This document shows positions 8,446-17,149 of a DNA stretch of 64,000 bases, piece after piece (position 1 is the stretch's first letter; every line of letters begins with the position of its first letter). The position numbers and the translations under genes are program-made. The DNA comes from CAKMZU01 sp965248335 (GTDB lineage: Bacteria > Pseudomonadota > Gammaproteobacteria > Pseudomonadales > DT-91), in the NCBI GenBank assembly GCA_965248335.1, contig CBDFIY010000002.1, positions 682,001-746,000 of the forward strand, written 5' to 3'. The notes beneath the pieces were generated by a model. It saw nothing but the letters and a program-made list of their open reading frames with translations. It did not search any database and was not told the origin of the DNA.

Positions 8446-9174
8446 GGTTGATTTGTTTCTTGGTTTTATGACCAAGTGCTGGCTATCGAGTTTGTTCCAA
8501 AACCAAGAGGCACTATCAGCAGGAAGTTGTATTGGTCCATGAATTTCAGCTTGGTAGCGTTGGAAAAAGTAAGAGAGAAAAGACGGAATGATATGCGTGC
8601 TAAATGGACACTTTCTTGGCGCATAGCCTAAGGCGTGGCCTTTTACAGCATTCGTAATAAGAATGGGATCATTGACGTTAAATTGCAACGTTTGTTTTTC
8701 TCCACCCACGATTGTATCAATCGAAAAAGGTTTAATTACGCGCCGCAAAAAGAGTGTTGCAAGAGCACGTAAGTGATGAAACTCACTTTCAAATAATTTT
8801 TCCATATCAATGTTTTGTTGGCTTGTTTTGTGATTCTTGGCAGTATAAATAACGAAATTGGTTAATGTGTTGCCGATGTTTAGTGAGTTATCAATCCAAG
8901 ATAGCAGGTTAAAGCAGATGGAGAGCGCCTCATTAGGCGTTGGTGCTTGTATGTTGGTCGTTAGGCTTGGTTCAAATGCATCGATAACAGCCGCTTTCTG
9001 GTTGACCAGTAATCGAGTGATATTGAGCGCAGTTATTTCCAGCTCGGTTAGCCCCTTGTTGCTAGTGAGCGTGTAATCGATTGAAGGCACTTTCCCATAT
9101 ATGTCGCAAAGTACTGAGTAAAAGAGTTTGAGTATGTCGGTGCTTTCTTGGGTATATTTCTTTTCAAAAGGTTT

Positions 9175-10195
9175 CCTGATTACCCATAAGCCTCAGCCAT
9201 CGTAAGGAACTTATATGGCATTGGAGGCGTTTTTAGCGCTACGGACATAAACCGCGGAAGCAATGCCTTCAAATTAAAACGACGATTAAAGCGATAACAA
9301 AACTCAGCCAGGTATCGTGGCAAATGCCTTGGGCTAATGGAATGATAAGCGCCATGCATAGACGTTTTGATGTTGCCGATTATTGTGTTAACCCACTTAA
9401 ACTCTTCGAGGTTAACGCAATCAGGCCCACCACCAGTGACAAATTTGTTGTGGGTACAATTAGCGTCTTTGATGGCATTAAAGCAAGCAAGGCCATCAGA
9501 AATCACAGTGCTTCCTTCCTTTACATGCCTCTTGGCCCATCGCTTTATCTCATTAAGCGTAAACCCCTCAACGACATTCATATTCATGCTAATTGGCTTA
9601 CCCTCATCATCAAGAGAAACCGCTGTGATGTAGGGTGTTTTATTAGAAGATCCACGTCCACGCTTTCCGCCTCTTTGCTCTCCTCCCCAATAAACATCAT
9701 CCACCTGAATAAAACCCGACAAAGGTTTGCTATCATCCCGCTCCTTCATTGCCTGCATGACTTTATGCTTAACTGACCATGCCGTATTGTACCCGACACC
9801 TAGTTGGCGTTTTAATGCCAATATCGATAATCCAGTTTTTGACTGGGTGAGTAAGTGAATAGCAAGAAACCATGTCTTTAATGGTAGCTTTGTACCTGCG
9901 AATAAAGTCCTGCTCGTTAGTGATGTTTGATGGTGACATTTATTGCATTGATACAGGGCTCTGCTTTTAAGCTTGCAATAGGATGTCGAGTGACAATCGG
10001 GACAAGTAAAGCCGTTGGGCCACCTCCAGTTAAAGAGTGCCGCTTCGCATTGCATCTCTGATCCATAATCTCTAAACAGATCTGAAAGGCTGTAGCCTTT
10101 TTGGAATTGAACCGTATTTTTAGACATGTGAACACCTCAACGATACTGTTCTTGACCGCAAGTGTAACAGTAGCTGAGCTTTAGGGGTAATCAGG
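9175..10195 (-). mobile_element. IS1595-family insertion sequence, second type
   Basis: The 1021-bp element has ends CCTGATTACCCATAAGCC and, on the other strand, CCTGATTACCCCTAAAGC. These are imperfect inverted repeats of about 28 bp. An 8-bp target duplication AAAGGTTT lies at 9167-9174 and 10196-10203. It is inserted in the secreted-protein gene. Confidence 0.92.
9180..10127 (-). CDS. IS1595-family transposase
   Basis: This 315-residue ISXO2-like transposase appears complete. The N-terminal zinc-ribbon uses CPDCH (about residue 42) and CNKCH (about residue 60). The DDE domain includes IQVDDVYWGGEQRGGKRGRG near residue 141 and VISDGLACF near residue 209. The C-terminal CYRFNRRFNL motif is typical. 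The stop codon lies inside the left terminal inverted repeat. It shares only family-level similarity with the transposase at 1430-2386, so this is an independent element. It interrupts a secreted-protein gene read on the same strand. Confidence 0.92.
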   Translation of the reverse strand: MSKNTVQFQKGYSLSDLFRDYGSEMQCEAALFNWRWPNGFTCPDCHSTSYCKLKSRALYQCNKCHHQTSLTSRTLFAGTKLPLKTWFLAIHLLTQSKTGLSILALKRQLGVGYNTAWSVKHKVMQAMKERDDSKPLSGFIQVDDVYWGGEQRGGKRGRGSSNKTPYITAVSLDDEGKPISMNMNVVEGFTLNEIKRWAKRHVKEGSTVISDGLACFNAIKDANCTHNKFVTGGGPDCVNLEEFKWVNTIIGNIKTSMHGAYHSISPRHLPRYLAEFCYRFNRRFNLKALLPRFMSVALKTPPMPYKFLTMAEAYG

Positions 10196-10659
10196 AAAGG
10201 TTTTATGCCGCGGATTAATTTGCTCGCAGAGAGTTCAGGCTTGCCTGAGATTTTTTCAATCAAATTGACGAGTTCAACGATGTTGTTGTGCGTGTTATTA
10301 ACAGCAATCTGAATGCGCTTGTTTTTAGGGTAGCCTTGATTTTGATCAGAAAAGAGTATTTGAAAATAGACTTGAGTGAACAAGTTATTTATCATTTTGT
10401 CAGAATTTTTTGATGTTACTTTGTTTCTATTTATATAATTATCATCTGTTATTAACTGAGAGAAGTCTGGAATCCCTTTTATTTCGTCGGGCGCAAATGT
10501 AAAAAATTTTGCTTGCTTCTTACCATAATGAGTTGCTTTTAGGTGGCTTGTGGCGACGGGGTTATCCTGCAAGAGAAACCAATTGCTTGCAGTTCCTACT
10601 CTACGGCGTGTGAATGGGTTTTCAGTTTTATTTTTAAGTGCAATGAGCTGGTTAGCTAT

Positions 10660-11756
10660 ACCCAACTGACTTCAAGATGCGCGATTTAGCTGTTGGAAAT
10701 TATCATTAATTCTACTGCCTAAATCAGCGCCAATTTTAGGTAATGTTTTTTCAAAAAAATCGCTAATTTTGTTTTTAAAATCCTTTGCCGTGGAAAAATA
10801 CTGGTTGTTCCTGACCTCCTCATTCATCACCTTTCATAATCTTTCAATAGGGTTAAGATTTGGGCTGTATGGTGGCAAGGTGTGAAGCGTAATGTCTAAC
10901 ATGTTTGCAGCATCAAGGACGGCCTTAGATTTATGATACCCAGCTCCATCCAAAACTAAGTGCACAGCCTTATCGCCATAATGTGTTCGTATTTTATGGA
11001 AAAATTCAATAATTGAATCGCCATTAACGGTGTCATATTGGCCAATAATAGCTTCTTCTATATGGGTGAGTTCGATAGCGCCTATGATATTAAGTCGTGT
11101 CCGACTTCCTGTCGTTTCTATAGGTTTGTCGACGCCTGTTTTGATCCATCCCGATGTTATTTTTGTTGCTTGAGTCGGATGGACTGCATCCATGAACAGT
11201 AAGGCCTCGCTCTGAGATAGCTCAGCTTTCAGCGTTTCGTATCTTTCAATAAATTGCGCTTGTTTTTCAGCATCAAACTTATGCGGAACACCTTTAGGTT
11301 TTTTATAGCTAAAGCCATTTTGGTGTAGCCATTTGGTGAGCCCTAAAACACTAAACTGCACACCCCACGTTGTTTTAATAGAGTGAATAATTTGGCTCAC
11401 CTGAGCATACATATTCTCTGATACATGATTGATCAGCAACTGGGTTCGCTCATCATTCAGGTAACCCTGAGAACCACCATTGCCGGATAATAGCTTTTCA
11501 TCATTTAAATAATCATTGAGGTGCCGAACTATCGTTGACTCATCTTTTCTTAATGCCTGAGAGATCATCCTTGTCGACCAACCTTCAGACCGCAACAAAA
11601 CGACCTTCAAACGATCGCTTTCTCTACTGTCTCTTGCTTGCTTATGACGCAATTCCAGTACGCGTTTTTCATTTTTTGTCAGGTCTATTTTTAGCATCTG
11701 CGAACTATATAATTTACTGTTTATAAATCAAGCATTTTCAATGGCGATATATCAAT
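10660..11756 (-). mobile_element. IS630-family insertion sequence (boundaries approximate)
   Basis: A 9-bp direct repeat GTTAGCTAT is found at 10651-10659 and 11757-11765, and removing one copy plus the interval restores the host gene frame. IS630 elements normally duplicate only TA, and the TA inside this repeat gives the same reconstruction. The left end reads ACCCAACTGACTTCAAGATG. The right end is only weakly similar, so the exact tips are uncertain. Confidence 0.75.
10672..11697 (-). pseudogene. IS630-family transposase with in-frame nonsense codon
   Basis: The N-terminal part (MLKIDLTKNEKRVLELRHKQ) is a helix-turn-helix. The DDE domain follows, with LFMDAVHPTQATK (about residue 168), LVLDGAGYHKS (about residue 243) and PPYSPNLNPIERL (about residue 275). 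Directly after NPIERL the codon is TGA where the family has Trp (normally IERLWKVMNE). The frame then continues for about 55 residues with recognisable sequence (KVMNEEVRNNQYFSTAKDF) to a TGA at 10672. A single TGG-to-TGA change therefore truncates the protein after residue 287. Loss of the final catalytic-domain helix probably inactivates it. Confidence 0.88.
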
Positions 11757-12224
11757 GTTAGCTATGCAGTAAAGCGTTTTGTTGTTGTAAGGTATTTCTA
11801 TATACCCTTTCTTTGTTTTTTTCGCGGTATCGAAAATAGGCTTTATTAAATTGTATGTGATGATGCGGTTTGAAAATAAGGGTGCAGAAAGTCTTGCTAT
11901 ATTCGATGCAAGCATTTTTATTTTTTTTGCAGTTTTAGGTGATGTTTCTGATGAATTTTCTATTTTGAGTAGTGCTGTTGTTAAAGTGAATATTCCAGCT
12001 TGCTTGAGTGCTAATGGTACATTGTTTTTCTTGCATGTTTCGCCGTGACTAAAAACATTTGCGCTGACTAAGAGGTATACTGCTATAAGAAATGCATAGT
12101 ATACAGGCGTTGTTATTTGCTTATTTACCATTTTAATATACTTTCTCTTATTGCTTGCTATTGATGTTGTTTATAAAATAATTTGTTCCGGTTTAGGTGT
12201 TAGGTTTAAGATAGTAATAGATTT

Positions 12225-12358
12225 CAATACTTCGGACAGTTTTCGATTTGAAGGTTCTATATAAACTGTAACTCATTGATTTATCTAGCTTTGGCTGATA
12301 GTTAAGCGAAAAATAAAACCTTTAGAATCAATAACTTAAAAAACTGTCCGAAGTATTG
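12225..12358. repeat. family B miniature element, copy 1
   Basis: This 134-bp non-coding element has perfect 19-bp terminal inverted repeats (CAATACTTCGGACAGTTTT at the left). A short direct repeat GATTT flanks it on both sides. A nearly identical copy lies at 13301-13434 in the same orientation, on the other side of the ureidoglycolate-lyase-like gene. The rest of the 12132-12584 gap is AT-rich with no gene seen. Confidence 0.9.
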
Positions 12359-12584
12359 GATTTAAGTTGTTGATAATAGTTGGTTATATTTAATCTCTTT
12401 GATTGTTTTTATATGATAAAGTTCATTTCTTAAGGTGTGATAACTATTTGTTTTCCAAAAAGTAATTAAATATATAACGACATATTATATGTTTTCATCG
12501 ATTTTTTTTAAGTTTAATCGTCACAAAAACTAAATATTCAGACGTTATCATTTATCAAAATTTTAATAAAAATAGCGCATTAGT

Positions 12585-13271
12585 ATGACTTCAAAGGCTT
12601 CTGATTATTTAAATCCTGATATCGCTCCCAATCTGGAGTTTTTTAATATCCTCATTGTTGAGGCAACGCCGGAAACACTTAAGGGTTATGGCCTTTTTGT
12701 TGATAACCCTGATGATTTTGCCATTGAAATCACGCGCTGGCCTGCGCAAGGTTGGCGAAAAGTGGATGAAGATACGGGCGACGAAGGCGGTATAACCGAA
12801 GGAGATTTCATCAGTGAATGGCAGGGCGGTTATTTGTTTGGTCGTAATAAAGCTGTTGATGGGCATTATATTATTGGTTTTGGTGAGCGCCCAGAGTTGG
12901 CGAATATTAGGCATCCTAAAAAGCCAACACAATTACTGTTGTGGCATGCGAATTACCATCCTGATGGGGGGCAAATGTTTTACCCTAAATCAAAACAACC
13001 ATTCCTGTTACCACTCGCTCTACCTGGGGATGATGTAATGCCGCAAGACTTCGTATGTTTTTATTTTACGGGCAAGCAAGGCGCATATATTCACGCGGAT
13101 ATTTGGCATGAAGGTGTGTTTGCTATTGATGGACGGCAGGAATTTATAGATAAGCAAGGCGCTGTACATGCACGTGTGTCGGTTGATTTCGGTAAAGAGT
13201 TCGGTTGTTTGCTACGTGTTGATTTGGCTCATCTGTCTAAATCCGAGGGAGGTTTTTTCCATCCCTCGTAG
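12585..13271 (+). CDS. ureidoglycolate lyase superfamily (cupin-type) protein
   Basis: This 228-residue protein matches the ureidoglycolate lyase/hydrolase superfamily. Conserved stretches are LFGRNKAVDGHYIIGFG, WHANYHPDGGQMFYP (about residue 122), LPLALPGDDVMPQDF, and YIHADIWHEGVF (about residue 166) near RVSVDFGKEFGCLLRVDL. Ureidoglycolate lyase releases urea from ureidoglycolate in allantoin use. This longer subfamily (about 230 residues against about 160 for AllA) may act on another substrate. No other purine-degradation gene is nearby, so the pathway is not supported by context. The gene is bracketed by two direct copies of the family B miniature element. Confidence 0.8.
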   Translation: MTSKASDYLNPDIAPNLEFFNILIVEATPETLKGYGLFVDNPDDFAIEITRWPAQGWRKVDEDTGDEGGITEGDFISEWQGGYLFGRNKAVDGHYIIGFGERPELANIRHPKKPTQLLLWHANYHPDGGQMFYPKSKQPFLLPLALPGDDVMPQDFVCFYFTGKQGAYIHADIWHEGVFAIDGRQEFIDKQGAVHARVSVDFGKEFGCLLRVDLAHLSKSEGGFFHPS

Positions 13272-13300
13272 GCTGGAGGTTTTTATGATGTGTAAGATAT

Positions 13301-13434
13301 CAATACTTCGGACAGTTTTCGATTTGAAGGTTCTATATAAACTGTAACCCATTGATTTATCTAGCTTTGGCTGATATTTAAGCAAAAAATAAAACCTTTA
13401 GAATCAATAACTTAAAAAACTGTCCGAAGTATTG
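13301..13434. repeat. family B miniature element, copy 2
   Basis: This copy is 134 bp, nearly identical to copy 1 and in the same orientation. A short direct repeat AGATAT flanks it, consistent with an independent insertion. Confidence 0.92.
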
Positions 13435-13459
13435 AGATATAAGGTGTAGAAGTAACGAC

Positions 13460-14167
13460 TTAATTTTTTAGCGAGGAAACTTTTGTGAGTCTAGCAATAA
13501 TATCTTTCTTATTCTTATCCATATATTCCTGGGTGCACTCACATTTATCAGACGCCCTTTGCAAAGAGTCAGATATTTTTACAATGAATCTTTCTCTGCC
13601 GAATAAATAATTTTTTCCGCTGTTTTTTCGAAGAAGTTCAATGAAGTTAGTTTCTTCTTTGGAGAATATATTTTCTTGATAGTCTAACTTTTCTTTTTGT
13701 GTATGATCTTGGGTTTTTTTTGATAGGAAAACTTCTTTTGCGTCTAACACGGATACAATAGCATCGCTCAATTTCTGTTTGAGTGTTCCAAAGTCAGAGT
13801 TTACATGGTTAGAAAATACTTTGTTTCCCTTGCTGTTGAAGGCAGTTTGTATGGAGTTTGAAATGACGTCACTTGCCATTTTTTTGCCAAAGTTGTACCG
13901 ATGAAAAGGGTTTTTAATTTCCTCTTTTCTTTCTTCTTCTTTTTTTTTGTTTATTTCATCCTGTATACGCGATAGCTCATATTGGGTGGCCGACTCTTCT
14001 CTTTCTTCATCTCTAGCCATTTGTGAATCAAAGTTGTTATAGTCGTAGTGCCTTTCACAATGTCTCATAGCGAAATCAAAAGCGTCACTATTCCCTGCTG
14101 CCATGGCACTTTGAAGAGAGTATGTAGATATTATGAAATAAAATATACATTGAATTAAATAAAGCAC
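13460..14167 (-). CDS. secreted protein of unknown function, charged and coiled-coil-like
   Basis: This 235-residue protein has an N-terminal signal peptide (MLYLIQCIFYFIISTYSLQSAMA) with likely cleavage at AMA-AG. The mature part is strongly charged. Residues 50-85 (DEEREESATQYELSRIQDE, then NKKKEEERKEE) look helical. Three cysteines remain (CERH, CECT). I recognise no family. It is one of several small secreted proteins without relatives that I know, scattered through this window (also at 22858, 23425, 35768, 36429 and 37435). The gene is single and starts about 100 bp from its nearest same-strand neighbour. Confidence 0.7.
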   Translation of the reverse strand: MLYLIQCIFYFIISTYSLQSAMAAGNSDAFDFAMRHCERHYDYNNFDSQMARDEEREESATQYELSRIQDEINKKKEEERKEEIKNPFHRYNFGKKMASDVISNSIQTAFNSKGNKVFSNHVNSDFGTLKQKLSDAIVSVLDAKEVFLSKKTQDHTQKEKLDYQENIFSKEETNFIELLRKNSGKNYLFGRERFIVKISDSLQRASDKCECTQEYMDKNKKDIIARLTKVSSLKN

Positions 14168-14264
14168 GTGCTTTCCAGTTGTTGTGATTTCTGGTTTAAA
14201 TAGTTCTTTATTTTTGCTAAAAGTTCAAAGTTAATCGAATCTAGTTGTTTAAGGTAGTATTTGT

Positions 14265-14534
14265 TCAAAAACTAAATAATTTCATTGATAGTTTATTTGA
14301 TAAAGGCATAACAAAATAAGAAATGATAGGCACAATGATGCCTACGGTTACGATCACACGTAAAAATTTAGTGGCATGAACGTGTTGCTCAACAAGCTCT
14401 GGGATAAAATAAACCAAAGGAATGAGCGTTAAAAAGGTGATAAAAGCCGAAGTGTGACGATTAAGTTTTTTTTCGCTTCTCATGATTACCCTAATATGCT
14501 TAAAAGAATGTTGCTTAAATGAATAGGCTATCAC
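14265..14534 (-). CDS. small two-span membrane protein, ABM-associated tail type
   Basis: The frame encodes 89 residues with two membrane spans (AFITFLTLIPLVYFIPEL, then VIVTVGIIVPIISYFVMP). The more probable start is the internal ATG at 14483 (MRSEKKLNRHTSAFIT), because the first 17 residues resemble no family. The two-span pattern with the basic RH start and the FVMPLSNKL end resembles the C-terminal membrane portion of antibiotic-biosynthesis-monooxygenase-type proteins (COG3224), here without the ABM domain. The function is unknown. Confidence 0.6.
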   Translation of the reverse strand: MIAYSFKQHSFKHIRVIMRSEKKLNRHTSAFITFLTLIPLVYFIPELVEQHVHATKFLRVIVTVGIIVPIISYFVMPLSNKLSMKLFSF

Positions 14535-14557
14535 TTAAAAGCAGTAGCCTGTCCGTT

Positions 14558-14674
14558 TATACCCATCATACTTGAAGATGCAAGGGCGTTGGGACCCCAA
14601 TCACTTACGGACTGTAAACTCACGGGGGTTCGCTCGATTTCCGCCTTCTTGTATCTTCACCTCCGATGGGTTTA
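14558..14674 (-). repeat. family A repeat, copy 3 (inverted, internally deleted)
   Basis: This copy is in reverse orientation and about 117 bp long. It lacks roughly a dozen bases of the GGCCGCGCTCGCTCA part. Its right tip reads GATGGGTTTA, and those last bases contain the stop codon of the isochorismatase-family gene. Confidence 0.9.
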
Positions 14675-15295
14675 GCCTTGGCTGTTGGCCTGCATAAAGC
14701 TGTTATAAACCCAGCGATAACTGGTGTGTTCGCCAAGCACGCCGCCTAAGGCCATACCATGCTCGCTGCGCCAGTCATCCATCACCTCTGCCAGCACAGA
14801 AGCCCAAGTTGCAACTTTTACGCCCGCTTGCGTCATACGATGAATTGCGACATCAGCAACTGACTTATTCCACGTGCCTGATGCATCAACAACGGCATAA
14901 ACATCATAGCCATCCGCTACGGCAGAGATGGCGGGAAACAGCAAGCACACATCGGTAACGATCCCTGCCATGATGATTTTTTTACGCCCTGTTGATTCAA
15001 TAGCCTGCTTGAACTCAGGGTTTTTCCATGCGTTGATTTCACCGGCACGCTCAATGATGTCATTACCCAATACCTGTGTGATCTCGGGCATGATGGGGCC
15101 ATTTGGGCCATCGGGCATACTGGCTGTGATCACGGAGGGCATATTAACCGTTTTCGCCAAATGACAGAGGCCTTTAATGTTTTCAGTCATCAGGTGCGGA
15201 TCTTGATCTCGGCAATTCACCAACAAACCTGTTTGATGATCGATCATGGCGAGTACGGCGTTGTCGGTAGTTAAGGTTTCAGCAAATTTATTCAT
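14672..15295 (-). CDS. isochorismatase-family cysteine hydrolase (YcaC-like)
   Basis: This 207-residue protein has the isochorismatase-like hydrolase fold. The catalytic Asp is in AMIDHQTG near residue 19. The conserved Lys/Arg region follows, and the nucleophilic Cys is in MAGIVTDVCLLFPA near residue 118. Residues VVDASGTWNKSVADVA and the C-terminal HTSYRWVYNSFM are typical of YcaC-type hydrolases of unknown substrate. It is downstream of the pirin gene on the same strand, 79 bp apart. The two are often neighbours under a divergent LysR regulator, as here. The stop codon is supplied by repeat A3. Confidence 0.9.
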   Translation of the reverse strand: MNKFAETLTTDNAVLAMIDHQTGLLVNCRDQDPHLMTENIKGLCHLAKTVNMPSVITASMPDGPNGPIMPEITQVLGNDIIERAGEINAWKNPEFKQAIESTGRKKIIMAGIVTDVCLLFPAISAVADGYDVYAVVDASGTWNKSVADVAIHRMTQAGVKVATWASVLAEVMDDWRSEHGMALGGVLGEHTSYRWVYNSFMQANSQG

Positions 15296-15313
15296 GATTT
15301 TTTCTCTTTTGGT

Positions 15314-15389
15314 AAATTTATTTTTCGTGGCTAGGTTTATTTCTCGTGGCTAACTTTACTTTGCGTGACTAAATTTATTTTTCATGACT
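15314..15389. repeat. four tandem 19-bp units at the 3' end of the pirin gene
   Basis: The units AAATTTATTTTTCGTGGCT, AGGTTTATTTCTCGTGGCT, AACTTTACTTTGCGTGACT and AAATTTATTTTTCATGACT run head to tail. The last unit encodes the C-terminal Ser-His-Glu-Lys and stop of the pirin-like protein on the minus strand. The other three fill the gap to the isochorismatase gene. Confidence 0.9.
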
Positions 15390-16064
15390 AACAACGATTA
15401 AGCTAAGGTTTCTATGTGCTTTTATTTCAAGTGCATTCGCACGAATAAGATCTCCCTCGTTAGCGGTATAAGTTTGCACGTTTTCACTGAATTCGGCAGT
15501 GCCTTCAATGACATAGACGAGCGTTTCGTTCGAGAGATCAATGTGGGTATTAGCCTCTAAACGAATAATGTCGATACGTGTGTGGCTTTGGAATGTGTCT
15601 GATTGCGCATTGTTACCGCCATAGACATGTGTTGACCCTACGTTTTTAGGGGTGAGGTATTGATAACCTGCCGGTTGCGCTGGGTTTTCAGGTAGCACCC
15701 ACAATTGGATCATGCGGTTCTTGCTGTTATCTGGGTTAATTTCGTTGTGAGCAAATCCTTCACCGCCAGCGCGTTGCACCTGTATATCGCCTGCTTCTAG
15801 GCTTTTACCATGCTCCAGTGATCCTTCATGCTGGACGCGACCATCAACCATGACAGAAATCACATCAATCTCTTTGTGTGAATGCATGCCTGTTTCACCT
15901 TTGGGGTTGAATTGCGCATCTGCCAGATACACAAAGTTGCCTATACCTTCTGATGTGGCGGGTGATTTACGCTGACCAAAAAGACGGCTATCAGTGACAA
16001 TGCGATATTCTTGAAGGCCTGCAAAGCCACCTAAGGGTAATGAATCTCTTGAAAGTATTTGCAT
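15375..16064 (-). CDS. pirin family protein (quercetinase-type bicupin)
   Basis: This 229-residue bicupin is of the pirin/YhaK type. The N-terminal cupin carries the metal-binding set GMHSHKEIDVISVMVDG (about residues 59-75), with a Glu/His downstream in VQRAGGEGFAHNE (about residue 96). The second cupin (about residues 150-225) is less conserved. Related proteins bind Fe or Ni and can cleave quercetin, or act as redox sensors. The role here is unknown. It is the first gene of a pair with the isochorismatase-family gene. A LysR gene diverges from it across a 111-bp gap that holds a palindrome. Confidence 0.9.
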   Translation of the reverse strand: MQILSRDSLPLGGFAGLQEYRIVTDSRLFGQRKSPATSEGIGNFVYLADAQFNPKGETGMHSHKEIDVISVMVDGRVQHEGSLEHGKSLEAGDIQVQRAGGEGFAHNEINPDNSKNRMIQLWVLPENPAQPAGYQYLTPKNVGSTHVYGGNNAQSDTFQSHTRIDIIRLEANTHIDLSNETLVYVIEGTAEFSENVQTYTANEGDLIRANALEIKAHRNLSLIVVSHEK

Positions 16065-16135
16065 GTTAGTTTCCGTAACGTTTGAGCGATGAGGTCATCA
16101 TAGGGAAGGCATACTGTTTGATAAATACCTAAATA

Positions 16136-16159
16136 TTGATAATATAATTCCATTATCAA
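16136..16159. promoter_or_regulatory. palindromic operator between pirin and lysR genes
   Basis: TTGATAAT is followed by eight bases and then ATTATCAA, a perfect 8-bp inverted repeat. It sits 17 bp before the LysR-type start and about 72 bp before the pirin start. This is the expected position for LysR autoregulation and control of the divergent operon. Confidence 0.7.
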
Positions 16160-16175
16160 CAACAATGGTTTCTCT

Positions 16176-17069
16176 ATGAGCCAAGACATTAATGACATGA
16201 TGGTATTTTTAGCCGTCGTGGAGTCAGGCAGCTTTACGGTTGCGGCCGAGAGACTGGGTATACCCAAAGCGAATGTGAGCAGGAAGGTTTCTCGGCTAGA
16301 GGAATTTCTGGGTGTTACGCTGCTTGGGCGGTCGACGAGATCTCAGCATTTAACGGACGTTGGAAAGCGTTATTTGATGCATTGTAAGCGGATTCATGAA
16401 GAAGTTGACTTGGCCGAGGCTGCCGTTTTTGAAACGCTACATACTTATAAAGGTACAATAAAAATAGGTGCATCAGTGACCATTGGCCAGCAAATATTGA
16501 AGCCTTCTCTGGCACCGTTTCTTCACCAGTACCCAGATATTACTCTGCAGCTTAGTTTGGTGAATCAACGCGTTGATCTTATCGAAGAGGGTTTTGATAT
16601 GTTAATTCGCGTGGGTATGCTCGATGATTCTCGGTTAATCGCGAAGCGTCTAGGCAATGCAAAAAGAAAGCTTTATGCAAGCCCGTCGTATTTTAAAGGT
16701 CGTACATTGCCTCAACAGGTTGATGAGATAAGTGAATACGATATATTGCTCATGAGCGCGTTGAATCGTGAACATAAAATAGAATTAGTGTCGGGCAGAA
16801 AACAAAAAGCGTTACGTATCAATCCCCGCCTTGTCGTTGATGATCTTAGCCTATTAAAACAATCCATCGTTGATGGGTTGGGTGTTGGCGTACTCCCTGA
16901 ATATATGTGTGACAAGGAGATCGACCAAGGGGGTCTCATCAATATTCTGCCTGATTGGGGGATGTCTGATATTGATATTTATGCCTTGTACCCACGTCAT
17001 CGCGTTAATATTCCCAAAATAAAATCATTCCTTGATTTTATTGCCGAACTTTTCTCCCGTAGGCTATAA
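16176..17069 (+). CDS. LysR-family transcriptional regulator
   Basis: This 297-residue protein has an N-terminal winged helix-turn-helix (DMMVFLAVVESGSFTVAAER, then IPKANVSRKVSRLEEFLGV). A periplasmic-binding-protein-like effector domain follows from about residue 90 (GTIKIGASVTIGQQILKPSL, then GVGVLPEYM near residue 232). The length is normal for the family. It is transcribed divergently from the pirin-isochorismatase pair and probably controls it through the palindrome at 16136-16159. The co-inducer cannot be deduced. Confidence 0.93.
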   Translation: MSQDINDMMVFLAVVESGSFTVAAERLGIPKANVSRKVSRLEEFLGVTLLGRSTRSQHLTDVGKRYLMHCKRIHEEVDLAEAAVFETLHTYKGTIKIGASVTIGQQILKPSLAPFLHQYPDITLQLSLVNQRVDLIEEGFDMLIRVGMLDDSRLIAKRLGNAKRKLYASPSYFKGRTLPQQVDEISEYDILLMSALNREHKIELVSGRKQKALRINPRLVVDDLSLLKQSIVDGLGVGVLPEYMCDKEIDQGGLINILPDWGMSDIDIYALYPRHRVNIPKIKSFLDFIAELFSRRL

Positions 17070-17149
17070 GTACTTTTTTGTAGAAAAAATAATCAAAATT
17101 TATTATATTGACGCGCTGGTTCTTCTCACTATCAATAAAAAGAATAATA

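Larger units (their letters stand above)
8428..12131 (-). pseudogene. large secreted protein gene broken by two insertion sequences
   Basis: Three minus-strand fragments (12131-11757, 10650-10196 and 9166-8428) rejoin into one frame of 522 codons. The rejoining removes the IS630 element with one GTTAGCTAT repeat and the IS1595 element with one AAAGGTTT repeat. Both junctions restore the frame exactly, reading LYCIANQLIAL and RGIKPFEKKYTQ. The N-terminus MVNKQITTPVYYAFLIAVYLL is a signal peptide. I recognise no family. The C-terminal region has a GYAPRKCPFS stretch that loosely recalls a haem-thiolate loop but does not fit one convincingly. The final YTDHP and stop come from repeat A2. The upstream fragment could still yield a short secreted peptide, but the full protein cannot be made. 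Confidence 0.85.

Noticed and set aside
8580..8660. GYAPRKCPFS stretch resembling a P450 haem-thiolate loop in the broken secreted protein
   Set aside because: The loop lacks the full F-x-x-G-x-R-x-C-x-G pattern, other P450 motifs are missing, and the protein has a signal peptide.
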